A DNA stretch of 64,000 nucleotides from positions 248,001-312,000 of the forward strand of contig NZ_CAMDRE010000002.1 of assembly GCF_945906775.1 (NCBI RefSeq), in the 5' to 3' direction. The position numbers were made by a program, and so were the translations under genes. This document shows, in pieces, positions 1 through 15,173 of this stretch; position 1 is the stretch's first letter; the number at the start of each line of letters is the position of its first letter. The DNA is from Citrobacter sp. Marseille-Q6884. Lineage in GTDB: Bacteria; Pseudomonadota; Gammaproteobacteria; Enterobacterales; Enterobacteriaceae. The notes beneath the pieces were generated by a model that worked only from the letters and a program-made list of their open reading frames with translations, was not told the origin of the DNA and did not search any database.

Positions 1-3249
<3,249 letters not shown>

Positions 3250-3383
3250 TACCACTTTTACTCCGTTTCATTCACGGGACACTACCGATTTATTATGGCG
3301 AGCATTGCTCTCAGATGTCCAACTGTGCCAGAAAAGTATGACAATAAACCGTCTGATAGCAAAGAGAAAGGGATACCCGTGGT

Positions 3384-3417
3384 GTAGGCCGGATAAGGCA
3401 TTGATGCCGCTATCCGG
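3384..3417. repeat. REP (repetitive extragenic palindrome)
   Basis: GTAGGCCGGATAAGGC and the matching TATCCGG arm around a short centre give the imperfect stem typical of enterobacterial REP units. It lies between the start of ppk and the end of purN. REP units commonly stabilise the upstream mRNA 3' end (here purMN) or bind gyrase or IHF; that role is inferred, not seen. Confidence 0.75.
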
Positions 3418-3496
3418 TAATCAGATACTGCAATGCCGAATAGTGACACTGAGGTCTCTTTTCCGGCATGGAGATGGGGTGTCATTGGCGACGGTA

Positions 3497-6899
<3,403 letters not shown>

Positions 6900-6917
6900 A
6901 ATTCAATGCATTGATAC

Positions 6918-6949
6918 CAAACCCCGCCCGTTGTGCGGGGTTTGCTTTA
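6918..6949 (+). terminator. Intrinsic terminator after the beta-glucosidase gene
   Basis: CAAACCCCGC and GCGGGGTTTG form a 10-bp stem with a 7-base loop, followed by CTTTAT. It begins 19 bases after the stop codon and isolates the gene from upp. Confidence 0.85.
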
Positions 6950-7005
6950 TACTCATCATCCAGACGCAAATGACTTTGGTTGATCCATATCAAGCGTATA
7001 CGGTG

Positions 7006-7033
7006 TTGCGCCAGAGAGGAAAAGCGGTATAAT
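7006..7033 (+). promoter_or_regulatory. Sigma-70 promoter for upp
   Basis: TTGCGC at 7006-7011, a 16-base spacer and a perfect TATAAT at 7028-7033, 49 bases before the upp ATG. No other good match lies between the upstream terminator and upp. Confidence 0.65.
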
Positions 7034-7082
7034 CCGGCGATTTTTTTTGTGGTTGCCACTCGTCTGAGGAAAGGAGAAGAGT

Positions 7083-7709
7083 ATGAAGATCGTGGAAGTC
7101 AAACACCCACTCGTCAAACACAAGCTGGGATTGATGCGTGAAAACGACATCAGCACTAAACGCTTTCGTGAACTCGCCTCGGAAGTTGGCAGTCTGCTGA
7201 CTTATGAAGCAACCGCCGGTCTGGAAACCGAAAAAGTGACCATTGAAGGCTGGAATGGCCCGGTTGAAGTAGACCAAATCAAGGGTAAAAAAATCACCGT
7301 TGTGCCAATCCTGCGTGCGGGTCTCGGTATGATGGAAGGCGTACTGGAAAACGTACCAAGTGCGCGTATCAGCGTTGTGGGAATGTACCGTAACGAAGAA
7401 ACGCTGGAGCCGGTACCTTACTTCCAGAAACTGGTTTCTAACATCGATGAGCGTATGGCGCTGATCGTTGACCCGATGCTGGCTACCGGTGGTTCGGTTA
7501 TTGCGACCATCGACCTGCTGAAAAATGCGGGCTGCAGCAGCATTAAAGTGCTGGTACTGGTCGCAGCACCGGAAGGTATCGCCGCACTGGAAAAAGCGCA
7601 CCCGGATGTTGAGCTGTACACCGCATCTATCGATCAGGGGCTGAACGAGCACGGATACATTATTCCGGGACTCGGCGATGCCGGCGATAAGATTTTTGGT
7701 ACTAAGTAA
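7083..7709 (+). CDS. upp: Uracil phosphoribosyltransferase
   Basis: Upp makes UMP from uracil and PRPP, the key step of uracil salvage. The 208-residue length and sequence equal E. coli Upp. The PRPP-binding loop [12 protein letters not shown] spans residues 128-138, and the uracil-binding C-terminus ([13 protein letters not shown]) is present. The ATG follows AAAGGAGAAGAGT. It is followed on the same strand by the uracil permease gene uraA, with an intrinsic terminator in between. A sigma-70 promoter lies 50-77 bases upstream. Cytoplasmic. No anomalies. Confidence 0.98.
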   Translation: MKIVEVKHPLVKHKLGLMRENDISTKRFRELASEVGSLLTYEATAGLETEKVTIEGWNGPVEVDQIKGKKITVVPILRAGLGMMEGVLENVPSARISVVGMYRNEETLEPVPYFQKLVSNIDERMALIVDPMLATGGSVIATIDLLKNAGCSSIKVLVLVAAPEGIAALEKAHPDVELYTASIDQGLNEHGYIIPGLGDAGDKIFGTK

Positions 7710-7725
7710 ATGAACAAATAAAAAG

Positions 7726-7755
7726 AAGCCGACTTTAAGAGTCGGCTTTTTTTTG
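7726..7755 (+). terminator. Intrinsic terminator inside the upp-uraA operon
   Basis: AAGCCGAC and GTCGGCTT flank a 7-base loop and run into eight T residues, a textbook terminator 16 bases after upp and 50 bases before uraA. Downstream expression must depend on read-through or on a promoter in the short gap. Confidence 0.9.
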
Positions 7756-7805
7756 AATAAAACAACCAAATCGCTAATAACAAACAACACTCAGAGGAAA
7801 ACACT

Positions 7806-9095
7806 ATGACGCGCCGTGCTATCGGGGTGAGTGAAAGACCGCCGCTTTTACAGACAATCCCGCTTAGTTTGCAGCACCTGTTCGCCATGTTTGGCGCAAC
7901 GGTACTGGTGCCAGTTCTGTTCCACATCAACCCGGCTACCGTCCTGCTGTTTAACGGCATTGGTACGTTGCTGTATCTCTTTATCTGTAAAGGAAAAATC
8001 CCTGCTTATCTGGGGTCCAGCTTCGCATTTATCTCCCCGGTACTACTGTTGCTGCCGTTAGGGTATGAAGTGGCGCTCGGTGGTTTTATTATGTGCGGCG
8101 TTCTGTTCTGCCTGGTTTCTTTCATTGTGAAGAAAGCAGGGACAGGCTGGCTGGATGTGATGTTCCCACCCGCGGCAATGGGCGCAATCGTTGCCGTCAT
8201 CGGTCTGGAACTGGCGGGTGTGGCTGCGGGCATGGCTGGCTTGCTGCCTGCTGAAGGACAATTACCGGATTCTAAAACCATCATCATCTCTATGGTGACG
8301 CTGGCGGTAACGGTATTCGGTTCCGTGCTGTTCCGTGGCTTTATGGCCATTATTCCTATTCTGATTGGGGTGCTGGCGGGCTATGCGCTCTCCTTTGTCA
8401 TGGGCGTCGTGGATACCACGCCGATTGCACAGGCTCACTGGTTTGCTCTGCCGACCTTCTACACGCCACGCTTTGAATGGGTTGCTATCCTGACCATTCT
8501 GCCTGCGGCGCTGGTGGTGATTGCCGAACACGTCGGGCATCTGGTGGTCACGGCCAATATCGTGAAGAAAGATTTGATCCGTGATCCTGGCCTGCATCGT
8601 TCGATGTTCGCTAACGGTCTCTCCACGGTGATTTCCGGTTTCTTTGGCTCCACGCCGAATACCACTTACGGCGAAAACATCGGTGTGATGGCGATTACCC
8701 GTGTGTACAGTACCTGGGTTATTGGCGGCGCGGCGATTTTTGCCATTCTGCTCTCCTGCGTGGGTAAACTGGCTGCCGCGATTCAGATCATTCCATTGCC
8801 GGTCATGGGCGGCGTATCGCTGCTACTTTACGGGGTGATCGGCGCTTCCGGTATTCGCGTATTGATCGAATCAAAAGTGGATTACAACAAAGCGCAAAAC
8901 CTGATCCTGACGTCGGTCATTCTGATCATCGGCGTGAGTGGCGCGAAGGTGCACATTGGGGCTGCTGAGCTGAAAGGAATGGCGCTGGCGACCATTGTGG
9001 GTGTGTGCCTGAGCCTGATCTTCAAAGTGATCAGTTTGCTGCGTCCGGAAGAAGTTGTTCTGGATGCTGAAGATGCCGAGACACCGCAACACTAA
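7806..9095 (+). CDS. uraA: Uracil:proton symporter
   Basis: UraA imports uracil with protons across the inner membrane, feeding Upp. The 429-residue protein has the NAT/NCS2 layout: about 14 hydrophobic segments and the substrate-site VVIAEHVGH motif, which contains the Glu241/His245 equivalents, followed by the NTTYGEN segment with the second conserved glutamate. The ATG follows CAGAGGAAAACACT. It lies 96 bases after upp across a strong terminator. The C-terminal tail after the last segment is short and acidic, as in E. coli. Confidence 0.97.
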   Translation: MTRRAIGVSERPPLLQTIPLSLQHLFAMFGATVLVPVLFHINPATVLLFNGIGTLLYLFICKGKIPAYLGSSFAFISPVLLLLPLGYEVALGGFIMCGVLFCLVSFIVKKAGTGWLDVMFPPAAMGAIVAVIGLELAGVAAGMAGLLPAEGQLPDSKTIIISMVTLAVTVFGSVLFRGFMAIIPILIGVLAGYALSFVMGVVDTTPIAQAHWFALPTFYTPRFEWVAILTILPAALVVIAEHVGHLVVTANIVKKDLIRDPGLHRSMFANGLSTVISGFFGSTPNTTYGENIGVMAITRVYSTWVIGGAAIFAILLSCVGKLAAAIQIIPLPVMGGVSLLLYGVIGASGIRVLIESKVDYNKAQNLILTSVILIIGVSGAKVHIGAAELKGMALATIVGVCLSLIFKVISLLRPEEVVLDAEDAETPQH

Positions 9096-9102
9096 GTCTC
9101 TG

Positions 9103-9128
9103 ACCGGGCAGCAGTGCTGCCCGGTTCT
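9103..9128 (+). terminator. Hairpin terminator after uraA
   Basis: ACCGGGCAGCA and its exact complement TGCTGCCCGGT form an 11-bp inverted repeat. Only a short TTCTAT follows, so it may end or just stabilise the uraA transcript. hda begins 66 bases later. Confidence 0.6.
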
Positions 9129-9190
9129 ATCACGACACATTTCTGTGGTAAACTCACCACGATTTTATGAAATCCTGGGTTGAGGTATCT

Positions 9191-9892
9191 CTGAACACAC
9201 CGGCACAGCTCTCTTTGCCACTTTATCTTCCTGACGATGAAACGTTTGCAAGTTTCTGGCCGGGGGATAACTCCTCTTTACTGGCCGCGCTGCAAAATGT
9301 GCTGCGTCAGGAACATAGCGGGTATATCTATCTTTGGTCGCGTGAAGGCGCGGGCCGCAGCCATTTACTGCATGCAGCGTGCGCCGAACTGTCCGGGCGC
9401 GGCGATGCGGTAGGCTATGTGCCGCTGGATAAACGCACCTGGTTCGTACCGGAAGTACTTGACGGTATGGAGCATCTGTCACTGGTGTGTATCGATAACA
9501 TCGAATGCGTGGCCGGAGATTCCTTGTGGGAGATGGCGATCTTTGATCTCTACAACCGCATACTTGAATCCGGGAAAACTCGCCTGCTGATCACCGGCGA
9601 TCGCCCGCCAAGACAACTGAATCTCGGGTTGCCGGATCTGGCTTCGCGTCTGGATTGGGGACAGATCTACAAGCTTCAACCACTCTCGGATGAAGATAAA
9701 CTTCAGGCGTTGCAATTACGCGCCCGGCTGCGTGGGTTCGAACTCCCAGAGGATGTGGGGCGTTTTCTGCTAAAACGTCTGGATCGGGAAATGCGCACTT
9801 TATTTATGACGTTGGATCAACTGGATCACGCGTCAATCACCGCTCAGCGCAAACTGACCATTCCGTTCGTTAAAGAGATTTTAAAACTGTAA
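9191..9892 (+). CDS. hda: DnaA-inactivating AAA+ protein Hda, CTG start
   Basis: Hda, bound to the DNA-loaded beta clamp, makes DnaA hydrolyse ATP after initiation (RIDA) and so blocks re-initiation. The 233-residue product has the N-terminal clamp-binding motif QLSLPL at residues 6-11 and a single DnaA-like AAA+ domain, with the arginine finger in the LASRLDWG segment. I choose CTG at 9191 as the start: it follows GAGG by 5 bases and gives the N-terminus (M)[10 protein letters not shown], as reported for E. coli hda. An in-frame ATG at 9167 would add eight residues but has no ribosome-binding site. A rare start codon would keep levels of this regulator low. Confidence 0.95.
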   Translation: MNTPAQLSLPLYLPDDETFASFWPGDNSSLLAALQNVLRQEHSGYIYLWSREGAGRSHLLHAACAELSGRGDAVGYVPLDKRTWFVPEVLDGMEHLSLVCIDNIECVAGDSLWEMAIFDLYNRILESGKTRLLITGDRPPRQLNLGLPDLASRLDWGQIYKLQPLSDEDKLQALQLRARLRGFELPEDVGRFLLKRLDREMRTLFMTLDQLDHASITAQRKLTIPFVKEILKL

Positions 9893-9921
9893 GCACCGCA
9901 GTCGGCATGACGACGGTGCTT
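9891..9921. terminator. Terminator between convergent hda and yfgD
   Basis: AAGCACCG and CGGTGCTT form an 8-bp stem around a 15-base loop, overlapping the hda stop. The next gene faces it, so it may serve both strands. The T-run is weak on the plus strand. Confidence 0.5.
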
Positions 9922-9928
9922 GCTGTGG

Positions 9929-10288
9929 TTAACCGACGATTTCCAGTACCTGCTCTGGCGGACGACCAATCCGCGCCTGACCGTTAGCGACCACAATCGG
10001 ACGCTCCATCAGTTTTGGATTTTCCACCATTGCCTGAATCAACGCATTTTCACTCAGCTGCGCATCCGCCAGATTAAGCGACTTGTAGAGATCTTCTTTC
10101 TGGCGCATGAGTTCGCGGGCGCTGGACATGCCCAGCATCTGCAGCAGCTGACGCAGCGTTGCGGCATCAGCAGGGGTCTCGAGATAAAGCACCACTTCCG
10201 GCTCTACGCCGTTGGATTTAAGTAATTCCAGCGTTTCACGACTCTTTGAGCAGCGTGGGTTATGGTAGATCTTAATCGCGTCAGACAT
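9929..10288 (-). CDS. yfgD: ArsC-family arsenate reductase-like protein YfgD
   Basis: A 119-residue thioredoxin-fold protein of the ArsC/Spx family. The N-terminal KIYHNPRCSKSRETLELL segment has the single catalytic Cys of glutaredoxin-dependent ArsC proteins, and the RPIVVANGQARIGRPPE segment near the C-terminus supplies the conserved arginines. In E. coli its ortholog sits, as here, directly after bepA; the physiological substrate is not established and no ars operon is nearby. It starts 12 bases after the bepA stop on the minus strand, so it is probably co-transcribed. I call it ArsC-like rather than a proven arsenate reductase. Confidence 0.92.
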   Translation of the reverse strand: MSDAIKIYHNPRCSKSRETLELLKSNGVEPEVVLYLETPADAATLRQLLQMLGMSSARELMRQKEDLYKSLNLADAQLSENALIQAMVENPKLMERPIVVANGQARIGRPPEQVLEIVG

Positions 10289-10300
10289 TGTTGTTTCCTG

Positions 10301-11764
10301 TTACATCTTCGTATACGGTTTAAAACGCTCTTGCAGCTGGCGTAGCTGGTCGATACGGGCATCGTACCGGGCCTGTTGCTGGCTGCCCAGTTTCACCTGT
10401 GAGCTTGCGCTGCTAAGCATTGAGATAGCCTGGTCAAGGCGTCCTGCCAGGGCATAACCTTCCGCGCGTGCCGCCAGTTCCTGATCGCGGTTATTCAGAG
10501 CCGCTTCCGTTTGCGCTAACAGATCCCAGCCGTTGCCGTCGTCTTTATTGTTAAACGTATAACGATTCAGAATGGTTGCCGCTTCTTTGGGTTGTCCTGC
10601 CTGCAAATAGGCATTCGCCAGATTAAGCTGCAATACCGGGTTAACGCGCAGATCGCGTGCATTTTTCAGGCGGTTAACGGCGTCGCTGGTTTTCTTCTGG
10701 CCGAGATCGATATCGGTGGCCAGGTCGAGATACCAGGCATTATTCGGATCGGCCGCCAGCAGCGGTTGCAGTGCTTTGCGTGCCTCATCATATTTACTGC
10801 CTTCCATCGCCTGTAATGCCCGGCCGTACTGCGCGGCACGTTGCTCACGGACGTTGCCTTTAGACCAGTTATCCAGCAGGTCACTGGTCAACTGATTACG
10901 GCCAGAGTTGTACATACCCAGTGTACGGGCTTTTGCCAGATAAAAATCTTCAGAGGATTGCACCACCACCGGACGCATCTGATTCGCACGGTTACGCGCA
11001 TCGGCCAGACGGCTCTCCGGCAGGGGGTGAGTCAGCAGAATTTCAGGGGGACGCGTGGAATAACGCGCTTGATCGAGCAGCTTCTCCAGAAACGTCGGCA
11101 TCGCCTGTGGATCGAAACCTGAGCGTTGCAGAACCTGAATACCAATACGGTCCGCTTCCTGTTCGTTTTGCTGCGTAAAGCTGATCATCCCCTGACGGGT
11201 TCCCGCCAGCGTACCGGTCAATGCCGCCATCCCCGCTTGCGGACTGGCCATCGCTAATAAAATAGAACCTAATGCGCCGACCCATGTCAGTGGCGCGCTA
11301 CGTTTCTGATCTTCCATGGCGCGCGCCAGGTGACGCTGCGTGACGTGGGAGATTTCGTGCGCCATTACGGATGCCAACTGACTTTCGTTATCGGAATAGC
11401 GAAAGAGCGCAGAATGCAGAACGACGTTACCGCCAAAAAAGGCAAAGGCGTTTATTTCATCGTTGTTAATCAAAAAGAAATGGAAGGGCGTTTTTACTGA
11501 GTCTGCGTGTGAGACAAGACGCATCCCCAGAGAATTAATGTATTGAGTCAGCAGCGGATCGTTAATTAACGGCGCACTGCCGCGCAGTTGGCGGACGTAA
11601 TAATCGCCCATCTGCATTTCCTGTCCTATGGAAAGCGTACTCCCTGCTGAGGTTCCCATATCGGGTAAGGTGTCCGCAGTGTCAGCAAATGCGGGCGCGA
11701 CCTGACCGATGGTCAGGGCAGCAATGAGGGTAGCAACCAGGTTCTTTTTCAACTGCCTGAACAT
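10301..11764 (-). CDS. bepA: Periplasmic metalloprotease/chaperone BepA
   Basis: BepA maintains outer-membrane assembly: it helps LptD mature and degrades stalled LptD or damaged BamA. The 487-residue product has a signal peptide ([20 protein letters not shown], cleaved after AFA around residue 27), an M48 peptidase domain with HEISH near residue 136 and the third zinc ligand in the NEQEADRIG helix, and C-terminal TPR repeats (about 310-480). The ATG at 11764 gives the family length; the open frame 20 codons upstream is not conserved and has no signal. It precedes yfgD. In E. coli it belongs to the sigma-E regulon; I did not identify a sigma-E promoter here. Confidence 0.97.
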   Translation of the reverse strand: MFRQLKKNLVATLIAALTIGQVAPAFADTADTLPDMGTSAGSTLSIGQEMQMGDYYVRQLRGSAPLINDPLLTQYINSLGMRLVSHADSVKTPFHFFLINNDEINAFAFFGGNVVLHSALFRYSDNESQLASVMAHEISHVTQRHLARAMEDQKRSAPLTWVGALGSILLAMASPQAGMAALTGTLAGTRQGMISFTQQNEQEADRIGIQVLQRSGFDPQAMPTFLEKLLDQARYSTRPPEILLTHPLPESRLADARNRANQMRPVVVQSSEDFYLAKARTLGMYNSGRNQLTSDLLDNWSKGNVREQRAAQYGRALQAMEGSKYDEARKALQPLLAADPNNAWYLDLATDIDLGQKKTSDAVNRLKNARDLRVNPVLQLNLANAYLQAGQPKEAATILNRYTFNNKDDGNGWDLLAQTEAALNNRDQELAARAEGYALAGRLDQAISMLSSASSQVKLGSQQQARYDARIDQLRQLQERFKPYTKM

Positions 11765-11988
11765 AACCTCTGTCCTGTGTTCTTGGAGATAGCCATTTGA
11801 CCCATGCTGTGAAGTATCGTTCACACTCTGTCAGCATTGAGAGTGTAACTGTGAAATTTGTTGATGAACACCCAGGAAAAATGTCTTTTCACTTTGCGGA
11901 TTCAGCCATAAAAAGCGAAGTCTTTTTTGTGACATTTCGATACAATTCGGGATCGCAATCCCGCTATTGAGGTTCATGGAAGGGTTTT

Positions 11989-13053
11989 ATGCTCGAAATG
12001 TTGATGCAATGGTACCGCCGCCGCTTTAGCGACCCAGAGGCTATTGCCTTACTGATTATTCTGGTTGCTGGCTTTGGTATCCTTTTCTTCTTTAGCGGAC
12101 TGCTGGCGCCGCTGCTGGTCGCTATTGTCCTGGCCTACCTGCTGGAGTGGCCTACGGCGCGTCTGGAAAATATTGGCTGTTCCCGACGCTGGGCGACCTC
12201 GATTGTGCTGGTGGTGTTTGTCGGTATTTTGATGTTGATGGCGTTTGTGGTGATGCCTGTTGCATGGCAGCAGGGGATTTATCTGATCCGCGATATGCCC
12301 GGAATGCTCAATAAACTCTCTGACTTTGCCGCCACGCTGCCACGACGTTATCCGGCGCTAATGGATGCCGGCATCATTGATGCGATGGCAGAGAATATGC
12401 GCTCCCGGATGCTCTCCATGGGCGATTCGGTGGTGAAATACTCTTTGGCTTCGCTGGTAGGATTACTGACGCTGGCGGTGTATCTGGTTCTCGTCCCATT
12501 GATGGTGTTCTTTCTGATAAAAGATAAAAGTCAGATGCTGAACGCCGTGCGCCGGGTATTGCCGCGTAATCGCGGGCTCGCGGGGCAAGTCTGGAAGGAG
12601 ATGAACCAGCAAATCACCAACTATATCCGCGGTAAAGTGCTGGAAATGGTGGTGGTGGGCGTAGCGACCTGGCTTGGCTTCCTGTTGTTTGGCCTTAACT
12701 ATTCCCTGCTGCTGGCGGTCCTGGTGGGCTTCTCCGTTCTGATCCCCTATATCGGTGCCTTTGTGGTGACGATTCCGGTGGTTGGCGTGGCGTTGTTTCA
12801 GTTTGGTCTCGGGACAGAGTTCTGGAGCTGTTTCGCCGTGTACCTGATAATCCAGGCGCTGGATGGCAACCTGCTGGTTCCCGTGCTCTTCTCCGAAGCC
12901 GTGAACTTGCATCCGCTGGTGATTATTCTGTCGGTGGTGATTTTCGGCGGTCTGTGGGGATTTTGGGGCGTATTCTTTGCTATTCCGCTGGCGACGTTAA
13001 TCAAAGCGGTCGTGCATGCCTGGCCGGATGGTCAAATCGTTGACGAACCCTAA
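11989..13053 (+). CDS. perM: AI-2E family transporter PerM
   Basis: A 354-residue inner-membrane protein of the AI-2E/UPF0118 family, called a putative permease PerM in E. coli. Hydrophobic stretches early (residues about 18-50 and 65-95), in the middle (150-180) and clustered from 210 to 345 give the expected eight-helix pattern, with the family's PLMVFFLIKD segment. The substrate is unproven. It diverges from bepA and converges on bcp with a shared terminator. A 6-bp hairpin (CGGGAT/ATCCCG, 11948-11963) lies in its leader. In E. coli K-12 the hyf operon lies between perM and bcp; here the two are 38 bases apart. Confidence 0.95.
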   Translation: MLEMLMQWYRRRFSDPEAIALLIILVAGFGILFFFSGLLAPLLVAIVLAYLLEWPTARLENIGCSRRWATSIVLVVFVGILMLMAFVVMPVAWQQGIYLIRDMPGMLNKLSDFAATLPRRYPALMDAGIIDAMAENMRSRMLSMGDSVVKYSLASLVGLLTLAVYLVLVPLMVFFLIKDKSQMLNAVRRVLPRNRGLAGQVWKEMNQQITNYIRGKVLEMVVVGVATWLGFLLFGLNYSLLLAVLVGFSVLIPYIGAFVVTIPVVGVALFQFGLGTEFWSCFAVYLIIQALDGNLLVPVLFSEAVNLHPLVIILSVVIFGGLWGFWGVFFAIPLATLIKAVVHAWPDGQIVDEP

Positions 13054-13056
13054 TAG

Positions 13057-13084
13057 AAAAAGCCGACGGAAGTCGGCTTTTTTC
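13057..13084. terminator. Bidirectional terminator between perM and bcp
   Basis: AAAGCCGAC, a GGAA loop and GTCGGCTTT, with an A-run before and a T-run after, serve both convergent genes. Confidence 0.9.
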
Positions 13085-13091
13085 ATCATGA

Positions 13092-13562
13092 TCAGGCGTT
13101 TTCTTTCAGCCAGTTCAGGACAACATCGTGATGATTGCTGGTTTTGAAGTCATCAAACACATGTTCAATTTTGCCTTCAGCATCAATCAGGAAGCTGATG
13201 CGATGGATGCCATCGTAGGTTTTGCCCATAAATGACTTTTCACCCCACACGCCGAACTGCTCACAAACCTGGTGATCTTCATCGGACAAGAGCGTGAAGT
13301 TAAGGACTTCTTTCTCTGCAAATCGGGAAAGCTTCTCCGGTTTATCCGTGCTGATCCCCAGCACTTCAACACCCGCTTTTTTTAACTGATCCATGTTATC
13401 GCGTAAGCCGCAGGCCTGTACGGTACAGCCGGGCGTCATGGCTTTCGGGTAGAAATAAACCAGAACACGCTGTCCCTGGAAGTCGGTTAAATTTACTTGC
13501 TCTCCGTCTTGATCCGGCAAGCTAAATTTCGGTGCGAGATCACCGGCTTTCAGTGGGTTCAT
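13092..13562 (-). CDS. bcp: Thiol peroxidase (bacterioferritin comigratory protein)
   Basis: Bcp is an atypical peroxiredoxin that reduces H2O2 and organic hydroperoxides with thioredoxin. The 156-residue protein has the peroxiredoxin signature PKAMTPGCTVQAC: Cys46 is the peroxidatic residue and Cys51 the resolving one, five apart as in E. coli. It is cytoplasmic, with no signal peptide. The ATG shares a base with the gcvR stop (TAATG), so the pair is translationally coupled. Terminated by a hairpin shared with perM. Confidence 0.98.
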   Translation of the reverse strand: MNPLKAGDLAPKFSLPDQDGEQVNLTDFQGQRVLVYFYPKAMTPGCTVQACGLRDNMDQLKKAGVEVLGISTDKPEKLSRFAEKEVLNFTLLSDEDHQVCEQFGVWGEKSFMGKTYDGIHRISFLIDAEGKIEHVFDDFKTSNHHDVVLNWLKENA

Positions 13563-14134
13563 TACTTAACTCCATCCTGTTCATCATGCTGTGAGTAATT
13601 GACGACGTTAATACTGCCTTGCGCATTGAGTTCTGTACAGAGTGCTTTGAAGGCATCCTCAATTTTTGCCGAATCATGTGACGCAGGGCTATGTGCCGTA
13701 ATTTGAATGAACAGTTGCGCAGACTTTCCGTTTTCAGCCGGTTGGGTGCGAGAAACCAGTTCTGCAATATTCATTTGGTGGCTGTCAAAAAGCGCGGTAA
13801 AGCGTTCAATCAAATGAGGAGAGTCGGGGACATCGACCTGAACCCACACCGTGGCGGGCATCGCCGGACGAGGGCGAGCGGTCGTACGTTTCATCACAAT
13901 CAATAAATCCAGCTCTGCGCCTTTCAACGGCAAGGTTGATTCAATCAGGGTGATGGCATTCCAGGTACCGGACAACAGCATGATAAACGTAAACTCGTCA
14001 CCCAGCATGGCCAGTCGGCTGTCTTCGATATTACAGCCGCAACTGCTGACATGACGGGTGATGGTGTTCACAATTCCCGGGCGATCGGCACCCAGCGCAG
14101 TAATGACCAGATAGTGTTGCGATGACGGTGTCAA
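13562..14134 (-). CDS. gcvR: Glycine cleavage system transcriptional repressor GcvR, TTG start
   Basis: GcvR binds GcvA and, without glycine, turns it into a repressor of gcvTHP. The protein is made of two tandem ACT domains (ITALGADRPGIVNTITRHV near the start, VQVDVPDSPHLIERFTALF in the second half). The TTG at 14134 follows AGGAAG by seven bases and gives 190 residues beginning (M)TPSSQHYLVITALG, the E. coli length. An open frame 18 codons upstream lacks homology. It is divergent from dapA and coupled to bcp downstream. A TTG start suggests deliberately low synthesis. Confidence 0.95.
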   Translation of the reverse strand: MTPSSQHYLVITALGADRPGIVNTITRHVSSCGCNIEDSRLAMLGDEFTFIMLLSGTWNAITLIESTLPLKGAELDLLIVMKRTTARPRPAMPATVWVQVDVPDSPHLIERFTALFDSHQMNIAELVSRTQPAENGKSAQLFIQITAHSPASHDSAKIEDAFKALCTELNAQGSINVVNYSQHDEQDGVK

Positions 14135-14278
14135 ACCTGTTCTTCCTATGAGAGTGAGGTAATCATAAGGAAAGCATAAAAAAAACATGCATACAACAAT
14201 CAGAAGGGCTCTGGTCGCTTGCTTTTATTGTCGTACCAAACGTACCATTGAGACACTTGTTCGCACAGAGGATGGCCC

Positions 14279-15157
14279 ATGTTCACGGGAAGTATTGTCG
14301 CGCTTATCACGCCGATGGATGAGAAAGGTAAAGTCTGCCGGTCGAGCCTGAAAAAACTGATTGATTATCATGTCGCCAACGGTACCTCGGCGATCGTTTC
14401 GGTTGGCACCACCGGTGAATCCGCCACGTTGAGCCATGAGGAACATGGCGATGTGGTGCTGATGACGCTGGAGCTGGCCGACGGGCGTATTCCGGTCATT
14501 GCCGGAACCGGCGCCAATGCGACCGCAGAAGCCATTAGTCTGACGCAGCGTTTCAACGACAGCGGTGTTGTCGGCTGCCTGACGGTGACGCCTTACTACA
14601 ACCGCCCAACTCAGGAAGGCCTGTTCCAGCATTTCAAAGCCATCGCTGAACATACTGACCTGCCGCAAATTCTGTATAATGTGCCGTCCCGTACTGGCTG
14701 CGATATGCTGCCGGAAACCGTTGGTCGTCTGGCGAAAATTAAAAATATTGTCGCTATCAAAGAGGCCACAGGGAACTTAAGTCGTGTTCACCAGATCAAA
14801 GAGTTGGTTTCAGACGATTTTATTCTGCTCAGCGGTGATGACGCGACGGGACTGGACTTTATGCAGCTCGGTGGTCATGGCGTGATTTCCGTTACGTCTA
14901 ACGTCGCGGCACGCGATATGGCTGAAATGTGCAAACTGGCGGCACAAGGGCACTTTGCCGAGGCGCGGGTGATTAATCAGCGTCTGATGCCGTTACACAA
15001 CAAACTATTTGTCGAACCCAATCCTATCCCGGTGAAATGGGCATGTAAGGAGTTGGGACTTGTGGCGACCGATACGCTGCGTCTGCCGATGACGCCTATC
15101 ACGGACAATGCCCGTGAAATCGTTAAAGCGGCGCTTAAGCATGCCGGTTTGCTGTAA
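14279..15157 (+). CDS. dapA: 4-hydroxy-tetrahydrodipicolinate synthase
   Basis: DapA condenses pyruvate with aspartate semialdehyde, the first committed step to diaminopimelate and lysine. 292 residues, a class I aldolase barrel: Schiff-base Lys161 in VAIKEATGN, Tyr133 in LYNVPSRTG, Thr44-Thr45 in GTTGES. The ATG follows GAGGATGGCCC. It precedes bamC by 16 bases, the conserved dapA-bamC operon, and diverges from gcvR. Allosteric lysine control is a property of the enterobacterial enzyme. Cytoplasmic homotetramer in E. coli. Confidence 0.98.
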   Translation: MFTGSIVALITPMDEKGKVCRSSLKKLIDYHVANGTSAIVSVGTTGESATLSHEEHGDVVLMTLELADGRIPVIAGTGANATAEAISLTQRFNDSGVVGCLTVTPYYNRPTQEGLFQHFKAIAEHTDLPQILYNVPSRTGCDMLPETVGRLAKIKNIVAIKEATGNLSRVHQIKELVSDDFILLSGDDATGLDFMQLGGHGVISVTSNVAARDMAEMCKLAAQGHFAEARVINQRLMPLHNKLFVEPNPIPVKWACKELGLVATDTLRLPMTPITDNAREIVKAALKHAGLL

Positions 15158-15173
15158 AGTTTAGGGAGATTTG

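Noticed and set aside
6990..7790. A 266-codon minus-strand frame across upp
   Set aside because: Shadow of upp plus flanking terminator; no family match and it passes through the upp promoter and terminator.
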